Below are positions 52,880 to 61,698 of a stretch of 64,000 nt of DNA, one piece after another (the stretch's first letter is position 1; the number at the start of each line of letters is the position of its first letter). The notes under the pieces are model-generated. The model was not told the origin of the DNA. It made no database searches and worked only from the letters and a program-made list of their open reading frames with translations. The stretch comes from JBEISR01 sp044371425. Lineage in GTDB: Bacteria; Planctomycetota; Planctomycetia; Pirellulales; Pirellulaceae. A program made the position numbers and the translations under genes. The stretch is from positions 124,001-188,000 of the forward strand of contig JBILTR010000001.1 of NCBI GenBank assembly GCA_044371425.1. The letters run 5' to 3'.

Positions 52880-53869
52880 ATGGCATGGCTCTGGGAACAA
52901 CCAAACTGGAAACAGCCAAAGACGTGGGACTGTATCGTCAGTGGTTCCTGCACGATCGACGTGTTGGTTCGACCGGTCGAACTGGAGAGGGCGATCGGGC
53001 GGGAGCAACTGGTGCGCGTGGAGCCGCTACAGCTGACGACCGGTGGTATTGTAGCGAATGCAGGTATCGCCATGGCCAGACTGGGGCTTCGCGTAGCGGC
53101 CTGGACTGCAGTGGGAGAGGATGTCTGGGGTGAGATGATCCTGGCGCGGCTGGGGAAGGAAGGGATCGATACCCGCCACCTAGCGATTCGCAGCGGCGTT
53201 CCCTCCAGTGCCACCGTCGCCCTGATCGCCCCCGATGGCCAGCGTTCTTTTCTCCATTGCCAAGGCGCCCCCAAGCAGATCGCGATCGATTTTTATCGCG
53301 AGCGTCTGGAGCTGGCTGGGCAGGCCCATCTGTTTCTTCTGGGATACTACTCCCTGATCCCCAAGTTGGAAGACGATCTGGTGGAGCTATTGGAGGGACT
53401 CCGCATGCGCGGCTGTGCGACGGCGCTCGATGCAGCCGGTAGCGGTGGATCGATGGAGCCGCTGGCTCAGCTGCTGCCACACCTCGACTTCTACATTCCC
53501 AGCCTGAGCGAAGCGAGGCATCAGACGGGGCTGGAAGATCCTCGAGAAATCATCTCGCTCTATCGCAGCCTGGGGGCGCCAGGACTGCTGGGGATCAAGC
53601 TGGGTGAACGAGGATCGATCCTCAGTCCAGCATCGGGCCAATGGCTGGAGGTCTCCCCAGCGCGGCCTCCAGGACCCGTGGTCGATACGACCGGTGCGGG
53701 AGATTCGTTTTACGCGGGGTTGATCGCCGGATTGCGTCGTGGCGAAACTCTGCCTCAGGCCGCCCGAATTGCTTCGGCGACCGGTGCCTGCTGTGTGACC
53801 GCGCTAGGGGCTTCCACCGCCATCCCCGATTACGCCACCGTCCAGCGGATTGCAGCCCAGATCGCATGA
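52880..53869 (+). CDS. PfkB-family carbohydrate kinase
   Basis: A ribokinase-fold sugar kinase of 329 residues. N-terminal GSCTIDVLVRPVE, the substrate-region TTGGIVANAGIAMARLGL, and the anion-hole signature DTTGAGDSFYAGLIAGLR near 285 with the catalytic Asp. It phosphorylates a sugar or nucleoside with ATP; the substrate cannot be assigned. It shares a 32-bp promoter gap with the aldolase gene on the other strand, which suggests a kinase-aldolase pair in sugar breakdown. The AsmA-like gene follows 31 bp downstream. Confidence 0.9.
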   Translation: MAWLWEQPNWKQPKTWDCIVSGSCTIDVLVRPVELERAIGREQLVRVEPLQLTTGGIVANAGIAMARLGLRVAAWTAVGEDVWGEMILARLGKEGIDTRHLAIRSGVPSSATVALIAPDGQRSFLHCQGAPKQIAIDFYRERLELAGQAHLFLLGYYSLIPKLEDDLVELLEGLRMRGCATALDAAGSGGSMEPLAQLLPHLDFYIPSLSEARHQTGLEDPREIISLYRSLGAPGLLGIKLGERGSILSPASGQWLEVSPARPPGPVVDTTGAGDSFYAGLIAGLRRGETLPQAARIASATGACCVTALGASTAIPDYATVQRIAAQIA

Positions 53870-53900
53870 AGTATCCTGCGAACCAAGGAGACAACCAGGA

Positions 53901-55370
53901 ATGACCAACGATCGATTGGAGCATCGTCAAGGGAAAGGAGCGAAAGCGGCAATGGGTTCCCTCTGGAAATGGCTGGGTATCCTAAGCCTGCTGGTTGCCT
54001 TGGCCGTCGCGATGGTCCCGCGTTGGATTAGCGGAAACTGGCTGATCCAGCCACTCTTGGATCGTCTGGCCAAGGGGGAGTACCAGCTGACTAGCGACCG
54101 TGTGGAGCTATCGTGGCTGGGGCCGATGTCGCTTCATGGAGTCACCATTGCACCGCTGGGCCAGCCTCGCGTCCTTCATGTCGATCAGGTGCGCACCCAG
54201 CGCGGTTTGATTGGGTTTCTGCTAGGAGGCAGAAAGCTGGGGGAAATCACCATCGTCCGGCCAGCCGTCGAGGTGGAATTCCTTCGGGGCGGGACGAACC
54301 TTCAGGAACTATTGGCAGCAATCTCCGGCGATCCCAGGATCGATGGCCAACAAGAATCGGGTGCCAGGAAGACGCCTCGAGTCGATGTGGCGATTTCCAT
54401 CGAAAAGATGCAGGCGCAAATTTCGCGTGCCGAGCAAAAGGAGCCGCTTCTGATCGTGCCTCCTTTCGACCTGCGAGGAACCTGGAAGTCGGCTGAAGGA
54501 CCACCGGTATTGACGCTCGAACCAGCAAAGATTCTCGATCATGTAGAGATCACTCCCGAGCTGCTTCAGCTGGGACTGGATCGCGTCGTGCCATGGCTGG
54601 CGCGGTCGACCTGGATCGCTGGAGATTGCTCCTTCTCAATCGATCAAATCACCATCCCGCTGGATCATCCCGAAAAGTCGCAGGGGACTGCGTCGTTGCA
54701 ACTGCACCAGGTGACCAGCGGTCCCAGCGATCCACTGGTGCTTCAGGCAATCGAATTGGCTGGCCGTCAGTTTCAGAAGGAGATCCCAAGGCAGCTGACT
54801 TTTGTCGAAGACTCGGATATCGCGATTCGATTTGCCGATGGGAAGGTGGAGCACGAAGGGCTGCGGGTAGGTCTTCCCGATCTGGAAAAGCGGTTTCAGT
54901 GGTCTTCCAAAGGACAGGTGGGAATCGTCGACCGGGAGCTATCGATGCAAGTGGGGATGCCTGTTCCTGTCGAATGGCTGGCAAGGCGTGATTCGGTGAA
55001 GCAGCTGGGTTTTCCCGAATTGGTTCTGGAGGTGCGGGGCACGCTGGATCAACCTGAAATCGATCCAGCCTCACTGCGCAAGCAGGCAGGCCAGTTGCTG
55101 GGCAAGATCAGCTCTCAGGTCCAGTCCGAGGCGCCTGTTACCGCCGAGGTGATGCAGGTTCTGGAGGGAGTCGCTGCAGGGGACGCCGATCAGGCGATCG
55201 CTGCAACGATCGAGTGGGTCCGTCAGGCGCGGGCGCGGCGCGAGGCTGCCCGACGCGATGCGGAAAAGAGTTCCGCTGATCCTGGCCAACTCCAGGAAGA
55301 GACGACGCCTCCCACTCCCGTCGGCGGCATTCTAGAACGCTTGCGGCAGCGCCGACGTCGCATTCCCTGA
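53901..55370 (+). CDS. AsmA-like envelope protein
   Basis: About 489 residues. One N-terminal membrane helix (WKWLGILSLLVALAVAMVPR) is followed by a long beta-rich region resembling AsmA/DUF748 proteins (LTSDRVELSWLGPMSLHGVTI, RVLHVDQVRTQRGLIGFLLG, KLGEITIVRPAVEVEFLRGG). It ends in an Arg-rich tail (LRQRRRR). AsmA-like proteins bridge the envelope and influence outer-membrane lipid transport; here this is inference. The ATG at 53901 is preceded by AGGA. It is probably in one unit with the PfkB kinase gene. Confidence 0.7.
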   Translation: MTNDRLEHRQGKGAKAAMGSLWKWLGILSLLVALAVAMVPRWISGNWLIQPLLDRLAKGEYQLTSDRVELSWLGPMSLHGVTIAPLGQPRVLHVDQVRTQRGLIGFLLGGRKLGEITIVRPAVEVEFLRGGTNLQELLAAISGDPRIDGQQESGARKTPRVDVAISIEKMQAQISRAEQKEPLLIVPPFDLRGTWKSAEGPPVLTLEPAKILDHVEITPELLQLGLDRVVPWLARSTWIAGDCSFSIDQITIPLDHPEKSQGTASLQLHQVTSGPSDPLVLQAIELAGRQFQKEIPRQLTFVEDSDIAIRFADGKVEHEGLRVGLPDLEKRFQWSSKGQVGIVDRELSMQVGMPVPVEWLARRDSVKQLGFPELVLEVRGTLDQPEIDPASLRKQAGQLLGKISSQVQSEAPVTAEVMQVLEGVAAGDADQAIAATIEWVRQARARREAARRDAEKSSADPGQLQEETTPPTPVGGILERLRQRRRRIP

Positions 55371-55638
55371 GCCGCACACACCCCCTGCCCTGCACCGAAC
55401 GATCCTCCGCCAACCGACGGAAAACGGGAACTCCGTCCAGCTCCTTACAACCCTCACCACCCGATTCTTCGGAAGCCAGCCGCCTGCACCCAGGGACAAT
55501 CGAGAAAATGCCTCTGATCGAATGACGCCGACGATTCCGATCGGAACTTCCGAAGAAACCTTCAGGGATGGAGTGGTTTCGTGAATCGGATTCCCCGAAT
55601 GCCCCAGGGCGGAAGGGAAGTGCCACGGAGGGGCTGCC

Positions 55639-56652
55639 ATGCGATTTTCTATGCTTTTGGCTGGATGTTGTCTGACGTGGGTGGCTTCTATCGCCAACGC
55701 CCAATGGGACTTTGCTGGGCCTGTCCAGCCTATCGCTTGGGATTCCATCGCTCTGTCGCATCAAGACTCCAGCGAAACCTGGGTCCTCGGAGAAGGGCTG
55801 GAGGAGCCAGCAGAGATGGCGGGACCATCCGTCCGAGAGCAATCGCGCTGGCTGGAGGCTCAGGGAATCGAACCGTCCGTCGCGGAGCCTTCGCTAGAGG
55901 AGGCCGCTCTGGGTGGTTTGTCGGGTGCTGGAGGGATGGCCGATGGGATCGCAAGCTCAATTGAAAATGCTGCAGGCGGGAAGGGAGAGGGCGACCTAGC
56001 GGCGAAGCTAGTCGATCCAACTGCCTCCGTCACCACCTTGAACTTTCAAGACCGATTCACCTCGGAATTCTGGGGACTGAAGGAAAAGCAGAATACTTTC
56101 ACCTTCCAGCCAGTGATTCCCTTCCAAGCCTTCGGCATGAATCACATCCTCCGATTGACGACCCCTTGGCGAGTCGATGGTCCTCAAGGACAAGGGATCG
56201 ATCCAGTCTCCCTCTTCGACCTGATCGTCTTTCCAAGGCCATGGGGACGATTCGGGATCGGACCGGTCATGAATTTTTTACCGGGCAATACCGGGCGAGA
56301 TCCTTTTCAGATTGGCCCAGCGGTCGGTGCGGTGGCGCAGAAAGGGAAGTGGACCTTCGGTTTATTCAATCAGAATCTCTTCAGCAGTGACACCGAGGTC
56401 TCTTCCCTGCAGCCGGTGCTTGCCTACGTCATCAATCCGAAATGGTCGCTGGCTCTTGGTGATCTTCAGGAGACCTACGATTGGCGTCAGGATCGATGGG
56501 TCTCGTTGCCAGTTGGATTTCAAGTCGCCAGGCTGATGCAAATCGGGAAGACGATGGTCCGGGTTGGCTATGCGCCTCAGTACAACTTCATCGACGACGC
56601 GGGCAGTCCAAGATGGACTCACTACTTCCTGGCTCAATTGATCCTTCGCTGA
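55639..56652 (+). CDS. Outer-membrane beta-barrel, transporter-like
   Basis: 337 residues. A signal peptide (MRFSMLLAGCCLTWVASIAN, cut near ANAQ) and a roughly 100-residue plug-like or linker region are followed by beta-strand pairs: NTFTFQPVIPFQAFGMNHIL, PWGRFGIGPVMNFLPGN, FQIGPAVGAVAQKGKWTFGL, QPVLAYVINPKWSLALG, WVSLPVGFQVARLMQIGKTM. The barrel ends in a C-terminal LAQLILR strand. The pattern recalls the neuromedin U/phenol-degradation-type OM family. The substrate is unknown. A 268-bp gap precedes it. Confidence 0.75.
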   Translation: MRFSMLLAGCCLTWVASIANAQWDFAGPVQPIAWDSIALSHQDSSETWVLGEGLEEPAEMAGPSVREQSRWLEAQGIEPSVAEPSLEEAALGGLSGAGGMADGIASSIENAAGGKGEGDLAAKLVDPTASVTTLNFQDRFTSEFWGLKEKQNTFTFQPVIPFQAFGMNHILRLTTPWRVDGPQGQGIDPVSLFDLIVFPRPWGRFGIGPVMNFLPGNTGRDPFQIGPAVGAVAQKGKWTFGLFNQNLFSSDTEVSSLQPVLAYVINPKWSLALGDLQETYDWRQDRWVSLPVGFQVARLMQIGKTMVRVGYAPQYNFIDDAGSPRWTHYFLAQLILR

Positions 56653-56688
56653 TTCAAAGTCAGTACAGAGAATCATCGATGGTCCAGC

Positions 56689-56718
56689 CCTAATCGATCA
56701 ACCTCGTGATCGATTAGG
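56689..56718. promoter_or_regulatory. Perfect 12-bp palindrome between convergent genes
   Basis: CCTAATCGATCA (56689-56700), 6-base loop, TGATCGATTAGG (56707-56718). It lies between the barrel gene stop and the csrA stop. It could be a terminator without a T-run or an operator-like site. The core GATCGAT is itself palindromic. Confidence 0.5.
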
Positions 56719-56838
56719 ATAGAGCAGTTGGGATTGTCTCTGAACGTCTCACCTGTTGGCGTTGAAGAAGACTGCATCGTCTGCTGTCGCCCGGACAATC
56801 TGTGCGACAGTCGAGGATCGTACTTCCAATCAGATCGA

Positions 56839-57123
56839 TCATCCGACCTGTCTTTTTTTCGCGGTGAAGGAAGAGAGTCCCAGGGATCTGTTCGATCGTT
56901 CCACTGGGGGGGCTTCCACCTCGCTGGTAACTTTCTCCACTTCCAGATCCATCGGAAGTGTGGAAGGCACATCGTGCCACTCCAGTTCTCCCCGAACCAC
57001 CTTCAGGTCACGCGGGGCTTCGATCCCGATCGATACCCGATTACCGGCGATCTTGGAAATGACCACCGTGATCTGGTCACCAATCTGAATCCGCTCCCCT
57101 TCCTTGCGACTGAGCACCAACAT
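56839..57123 (-). CDS. csrA: Carbon storage regulator CsrA with extended C-terminus
   Basis: An RNA-binding translational regulator of 94 residues. The dimeric fold is intact: MLVLSRKEGERIQIGDQITV, VISKIAGNRVSIGIEAPRDL, KVVRGEL. The start MLVLSRK and the RNA-binding R/L positions match E. coli CsrA. About 35 residues follow the usual end (EKVTSEVEAPPVERSNRSLG to RQVG), which is longer than the common 60-75-residue form. In relatives it blocks ribosome sites with GGA loops and controls carbon storage, motility and biofilm. AGGAGG lies six bases upstream of the start. Confidence 0.95.
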   Translation of the reverse strand: MLVLSRKEGERIQIGDQITVVISKIAGNRVSIGIEAPRDLKVVRGELEWHDVPSTLPMDLEVEKVTSEVEAPPVERSNRSLGLSSFTAKKRQVG

Positions 57124-57520
57124 CCTGCACCTCCTTGATGGTATCCCAACTTTGTCCTAAAGCCTGTTCCCGACATCCTCAGAAAGACTTGCTGTCCTCC
57201 GCTACTCGCCAGCTCCCTCCAGCCCGCCAAACTCATCCCTTCGCTTCGTCACCAGTTGCAAAATCGATACCAAATGGCACAAAGTCATGATTTCCTTACC
57301 TTTGGACTGAAGTTTCGAGCAAAAGTTCACTCCAACCAAAAAAACAATCGCGAAAGTCCCCTGCTAGCATTTCCGAACTTTACAAAAACCGGAAAAACTT
57401 TCCTCGGCGATTACCTTTTCTGGCAGTCGCTCGATCCTGTTTCCCCTCGTCGACTCAGAGGATTGGAGCGAGGAGATGTGACAAGGTTGGTCACAGCATC
57501 GCGAGGCGCGAAAGAATTTT
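57124..57520. promoter_or_regulatory. AT-rich leader upstream of csrA
   Basis: 397 bp between csrA (minus) and the RluD-family gene end (minus). The middle is notably AT-richer than the surroundings (CCAAAAAAACAATCG, TTACAAAAACCGGAAAAACT). It probably holds the csrA promoter and leader. No gene is visible. Confidence 0.45.
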
Positions 57521-58561
57521 TCAGGAGTTTTCCTGGAGGGTGTCGAGCACCGCTTGCATGTCTGCTGGCAGAGGGGCGACCCAAGTCATCGGGGTGCCGG
57601 TGACTGGATGGCGCAGAGTGAGTCGATGGGCGTGGAGAGCGTGCCGTTCCAGCAGGACCTGTTCATCGCCAGGCTTGGGCGGCTCACGACGGGCGGCTCG
57701 ACGCAGCAATTGCCCGCGGGTGATGCGAGCGTGGCCGGCGTAGAGTCGATCGCAGAGGATGGGAGCGCCGATCGACGCCAGGTGGACTCGAATCTGATGG
57801 GTCCGGCCGGTCTTCGGAAAGAGATGAAAAAAGCAGTATCCCGGAAACCGCTTGACGACCTCAAAGAGGGTTTCAGCTGGACGGCTACTGGGATGGTCGG
57901 CACGGATGGCCATCTTGTCGCGTTGGTAAGGATGGTGGCCAATCGGTTGTCGGATCCAATCGCGGTCGCGGTCGATCGACCCTACCGCAATCGCCCAGTA
58001 TTCCTTCTCCACTTCGCGAGCTTCGAACTGTGCGGCGAGTTTGAGATGGACGGCATTGGTCTTGGCGATGCAGATCACGCCACTGGTTTCGCGATCCAGG
58101 CGGTGGACGATACCCGGTCGGGTTGGGCCACCGACATCACTGAGCGATTGGAAGTGGTGAGCCAGTGCGCTGGTGAGCGTACCGGACCAGTGGCCTTTGG
58201 CGGGATGGACCACCATGCCGGCGGCTTTGTTGATCACCACCATCGCATCGTCTTCGTAGAGGATGTCGATCGGGATCGCTTCCGGAATCGGACCGTCATC
58301 GGGAGGTGGTGGAAGATCGATCTTCACCGTCTGCCCGGCCTGCACCTTGAAACTTGGCTTGACCGGCTTTCCATCTAGCCAGACGCTTCCTTCATGCAGA
58401 ACCTTCCGCAGGAAGACACGGCTGTAGCCGTCGCACTGAAGGGCGAGGAACAGATCGATCCGTTGCCCCGCTTGTTCGGGCTCCACCACCCACTGACGTA
58501 TCTGCCTGGTGCCAGGGATCTGTGGATCTTGCGATTGGGCTTCGGGTTCGTCCAAAATCAT
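57521..58561 (-). CDS. RluD-family 23S rRNA pseudouridine synthase
   Basis: 346 residues. An N-terminal S4 RNA-binding domain (QRIDLFLALQCDGYSRVFLR) is followed by the catalytic domain with IVHRLDRETSGVICIAK, whose Asp is the pseudouridine nucleophile, and PKTGRTHQIRVHLASIGAPI. It belongs to the RluA/RluD family; RluD modifies helix 69 of 23S rRNA. The 346-residue length suits RluD. The start overlaps the stop of the YfgM-like gene upstream (ATGA), so they are coupled. Confidence 0.93.
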   Translation of the reverse strand: MILDEPEAQSQDPQIPGTRQIRQWVVEPEQAGQRIDLFLALQCDGYSRVFLRKVLHEGSVWLDGKPVKPSFKVQAGQTVKIDLPPPPDDGPIPEAIPIDILYEDDAMVVINKAAGMVVHPAKGHWSGTLTSALAHHFQSLSDVGGPTRPGIVHRLDRETSGVICIAKTNAVHLKLAAQFEAREVEKEYWAIAVGSIDRDRDWIRQPIGHHPYQRDKMAIRADHPSSRPAETLFEVVKRFPGYCFFHLFPKTGRTHQIRVHLASIGAPILCDRLYAGHARITRGQLLRRAARREPPKPGDEQVLLERHALHAHRLTLRHPVTGTPMTWVAPLPADMQAVLDTLQENS

Positions 58562-59433
58562 CCGTTCGATTTGTCAGAGGACGGGTCTGCCGCACCGCTG
58601 GGAGTTGCTTCCGGGGAAGTCTCCTGAGTCGGAGTGCCGGGCGACGGGGTCACTTCGGTAGCCGGCGCTGCTTCAGTGGATCCCTGAGCGGGTGGAGAGG
58701 CACTGCCGGAGGTGGTTCCCTCCGTCGCGGTTGCCGGGGAATTCTGGAGCGGTGGCAACTGAAAATCGGGGAGTCCCGGCAGGCTCTTCAGATCCCCCGG
58801 CACGTTGACCGGCGCTGCTGGGGCCGGTCGGAAATCTCGATACCACGCATAGAAATCTTTGCTGCCGGGGCTTTGCAGCCAATCCATGCGCCGCTGCACC
58901 TCGGCCATCATCGCGGCGGGGACCTGCGTCATCGCCAGAACATTCTTGTATTCGGCGATCGCCTTATCGACTTCGCCACTCCCTTCGAACGCCTGAGCCA
59001 TTCCCAGGGTCGCACGGGCGCGCAGCATCGGATCGTTCGACTTCTCAAGAATGCCGGAATAGTTCGATCGGGCGCGGCGGAACAAGGTGTCTGCCTGCTC
59101 GCGGTCGACGTACACCGAGTCCATCCCGCGAGCGACTTGGCTGTCGGCTTCGGATTGCCGAGCCCAAAGGGCGGCGATCGAGTCGGGGTGATCTTCGTAG
59201 ACGGCGATCAGTTGGTCGGGATCTCCCGACGCAAAATAGAAGTCCGACCAAGCCTGCGCGCTCTTTTTTTGAACCTGAGTCGACCACCAGCCCCATCCGA
59301 GGGCCGCCAAGGCCAGGGCGCCCAGGCCGATCCCCAGCCATCCCAGAGCCGGACGGGTCCGTTCCAATGCTGACGTTGCGCGCCTGGCCAGTTCATTGGC
59401 CTCCAGCTCCCGTATCCGATCACTCGTAGTCAT
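58558..59433 (-). CDS. Membrane-anchored tetratricopeptide-type protein (YfgM-like)
   Basis: About 291 residues. A short cytoplasmic N-terminus (MTTSDRIRELEANELARRAT) precedes one membrane helix (WLGIGLGALALAALGWGWW) and a helical repeat region resembling YfgM/TPR_21 (SNYSGILEKSNDPMLRARAT, AFEGSGEVDKAIAEYKNVLA). A Pro/Ala/Thr-rich tail closes it. YfgM binds the Sec translocon and periplasmic chaperones; this role is inference here. The start at 59433 removes an unrelated upstream extension. Confidence 0.78.
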   Translation of the reverse strand: MTTSDRIRELEANELARRATSALERTRPALGWLGIGLGALALAALGWGWWSTQVQKKSAQAWSDFYFASGDPDQLIAVYEDHPDSIAALWARQSEADSQVARGMDSVYVDREQADTLFRRARSNYSGILEKSNDPMLRARATLGMAQAFEGSGEVDKAIAEYKNVLAMTQVPAAMMAEVQRRMDWLQSPGSKDFYAWYRDFRPAPAAPVNVPGDLKSLPGLPDFQLPPLQNSPATATEGTTSGSASPPAQGSTEAAPATEVTPSPGTPTQETSPEATPSGAADPSSDKSNG

Positions 59434-59863
59434 CTTCTGTCGATCCCACCAGGAGGTTCTCGCACCCAACGCACCCCAACGGCGCAACGAGGTGACAAAA
59501 ATATAGGAGATTGCCAGGAAAACGCCATACCAACCTGCGCCAGCTCCTGCGCCGCCATGCCAGCCCGATCCGCGGAAAAACCGACCTGCGGCTCTCCCGG
59601 TCGACCCGTTTGGCACGGAATCCCCAATCCGCTGGTCGCGTCGCCGACAAAATCCCCCCATTCGTTACAGGCCTTTTCTATGACAGGAAACCGGCAGCAT
59701 CCTGCGCATTTTGTATCAAGGGGGTTCGGTATTCGGGTTCGGTTGAGTACCATGAACAGGTCGGATGGGGGTTTTGGGCGGAATGATACGCCCCGTTGGG
59801 GGCGTTTCCCCCGGATTGGTTGCATTTGACCGAAAACGGTCAGGAACGCGAAAGAATTGAATC
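59434..59863. promoter_or_regulatory. Divergent regulatory region upstream of the BMC locus
   Basis: 430 bp between the YfgM-like gene (minus) and the deoR-type gene (plus). Two structures stand out. A hairpin ACGCCCC/GGGGCGT with a 4-base loop (59788-59805) runs into TT. The palindrome TGACCG-AAAA-CGGTCA (59827-59842) lies 21 bp before the GTG start and could be an operator for the regulator. No gene is visible. Confidence 0.5.
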
Positions 59864-60769
59864 GTGACTGGGCTGGGGGGTGGCGAAGGTCGGCGGGATC
59901 GGCTTCTGGAGAAGATCCGGGTGTCTGGTTTCGTGTCGATACCCGAGCTGCGGGAGAGCCTGGGGGTCAGCGAGTCGACGATCCGTCGCGACCTGGATGC
60001 TCTGGAGGAGTCCGGGGCGGTTCGGCGGACGCATGGAGGGGTTTTCTTCACCGGCCCCAGTGCATCGCTGCGGTTGTTCGAACATCGCCGCACTTCGCGG
60101 TGGGACTGGAAGCGTGCGGTGGCGGCAGCGGCCAGTCGGTTGATCGAGGATCACGACACGGTGCTTTTGGATGGCGGCAGCACCACGTACGAGCTAGCGC
60201 GGCAACTGGTGGGGCGTCCGCTTCAGGTGGTCACCAATTCCCTTCCCGTCGCACAACTTTTTGCCTCCAGCGATTCGATCGATCTGGTGTTTCTGGGTGG
60301 CTACGTCCATCCACGCACTGGAGTCACCTTGGGCCCCTATACCCAGCAGATGCTGGAGGGGGTCAACGTTCAGACGGCGGTCATCAGTATCGCGGGAGCC
60401 AACCAGCGCGGTTACTACAACAGCAACCTGCTGTTGGTGGAGGCCGAACGAGCGATGATGCAGTGCGCCGATCGGACGATGGTCGTCACCGACAGCAGCA
60501 AGTTCGGTCGCTCCAGCCTAGCCAGGCTGTGTCCCCTGGAAGCCATTCATACCGTCGTGGTCGACAGTCAACTGGACCTTCCGTGGCAGCAGCGTCTACA
60601 GGATCTCGGCACGCAACTGTTCCTTGCCGAACTGGAGGAGCCAGAGCGTTCGGAGGAGCCGATTCGCGATTCTGCCGACGATCCTACGATGGTCAAAACC
60701 GATTCAACCATCACGCGGCGCGGTGGACCGACGGCAGGTCCCCCCGCGCCTTGCGAATCATCCCCCTGA
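59864..60769 (+). CDS. DeoR-family transcriptional regulator of the BMC locus
   Basis: About 301 residues. An N-terminal winged helix (GRRDRLLEKIRVSGFVSIPE, LRESLGVSESTIRRDLDALE, ESGAVRRTHGG) precedes a DeoR sensor domain (AAAASRLIEDHDTVLLDGGS, TTYELARQL, QVVTNSLPVAQLF, VVTDSSKFGRSSLARLCPLE). Such regulators sense a phosphorylated sugar intermediate and usually repress an adjacent operon. The start is a GTG at 59864. In characterised planctomycetes a DeoR-type gene heads the BMC locus, as here. It is followed after 84 bp by pduL. Confidence 0.9.
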   Translation: MTGLGGGEGRRDRLLEKIRVSGFVSIPELRESLGVSESTIRRDLDALEESGAVRRTHGGVFFTGPSASLRLFEHRRTSRWDWKRAVAAAASRLIEDHDTVLLDGGSTTYELARQLVGRPLQVVTNSLPVAQLFASSDSIDLVFLGGYVHPRTGVTLGPYTQQMLEGVNVQTAVISIAGANQRGYYNSNLLLVEAERAMMQCADRTMVVTDSSKFGRSSLARLCPLEAIHTVVVDSQLDLPWQQRLQDLGTQLFLAELEEPERSEEPIRDSADDPTMVKTDSTITRRGGPTAGPPAPCESSP

Positions 60770-60853
60770 CCGATCACCAGGCGATCTCCACCCGGTGGAG
60801 CGACGCCAGCAGGCCAACTGGATGAGCATCCAGGATAGATGAGGAGTTACCCT

Positions 60854-61594
60854 ATGTCGTCGATATCTTCGATCGATCGCGATCGAGTGGAGCAATTGGT
60901 GCGTCAGGCTGTCGAGCGGTTGGCGATGCATTCGGCGGCATCGCCCCAGGTCGCTCCCGCGCAGGCACCTAGTCCCGCTTCGTCTGGGGCGCCCAAGCTG
61001 CTGGTCAGCATTTCGGCAAGGCATGTGCACCTGACGGATGAGCATGTCGAGAAGCTCTTTGGGCCAGGTCGCAAATTGACTCCCGGAAAGCCGCTCTATC
61101 AAGACGGATTCTACGCGGCTGAGGAGACGGTGATGATCGTCGGTCCGCGTCGTCGAATGCTTCCCAATGTCCGCGTTCTGGGCCCGACCAGGAAGGCCAG
61201 TCAGGTGGAGCTCGCCTACACCGACTCGATCTCCCTAGGAATCGATGCCCCGGTGCGCCATAGCGGCGACATCGCAGGAACACCTGGCTGCGTGCTGGTG
61301 GGGCCTGCGGGGGCGGTGGAGCTGACCGAGGGGGTCATTCGGGCGGCGCGGCATGTCCATATGTCGCATCAAGAAGCGCAGTGGTATGGAGTTCAGAACG
61401 GGGACTTCATGGAGCTGCTGGTGGAGTCGCCGCAATGCTCCGTGACGTTTCAGGACCTGTTGGTACGCGCCGATGCGGCAGCGAAGCTGGAGGTCCATAT
61501 CGACACCGACGAGGGTAACGCCTGTGGGCTCGATCAGGCGACGAAGGTGGAGTTGACGCCACAGGGCAAGGCGTGTGGCTGTCATTCCAAATAG
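60854..61594 (+). CDS. pduL: Phosphotransacylase PduL of the microcompartment
   Basis: Converts acyl-CoA (propionyl-CoA in lactaldehyde breakdown) and phosphate to acyl-phosphate and CoA, recycling CoA inside the shell. About 246 residues. The N-terminal helix (SSIDRDRVEQLVRQAVERLA) looks like an amphipathic encapsulation peptide, separated by a Pro/Ala linker. The two PduL beta-barrel domains carry the zinc-binding His motifs ISARHVHLTDEHVEKLFG and AARHVHMSHQEA. GAGGAG lies six bases upstream of the ATG at 60854. The enzyme replaces Pta in BMC loci. Confidence 0.95.
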   Translation: MSSISSIDRDRVEQLVRQAVERLAMHSAASPQVAPAQAPSPASSGAPKLLVSISARHVHLTDEHVEKLFGPGRKLTPGKPLYQDGFYAAEETVMIVGPRRRMLPNVRVLGPTRKASQVELAYTDSISLGIDAPVRHSGDIAGTPGCVLVGPAGAVELTEGVIRAARHVHMSHQEAQWYGVQNGDFMELLVESPQCSVTFQDLLVRADAAAKLEVHIDTDEGNACGLDQATKVELTPQGKACGCHSK

Positions 61595-61630
61595 TTCACT
61601 GACCCCGGGTAGCTTTCGGCTCACCCAAAC

Positions 61631-61652
61631 CGCCTCGAAGGGGTCCGAGGCG
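61631..61652 (+). other. Hairpin between pduL and the first shell gene
   Basis: CGCCTCG (61631-61637) pairs with CGAGGCG (61646-61652) around an 8-base loop. It lies 36 bp after pduL and 46 bp before the BMC-H start; a TTTTTTT run follows 22 bases later. It could stabilise or attenuate the transcript and so set the shell-to-enzyme ratio. Function is inference. Confidence 0.45.
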
Positions 61653-61698
61653 AAGATGGAAATGTGGATTCTCTTTTTTTCACAGGAGCGACAAGAAG

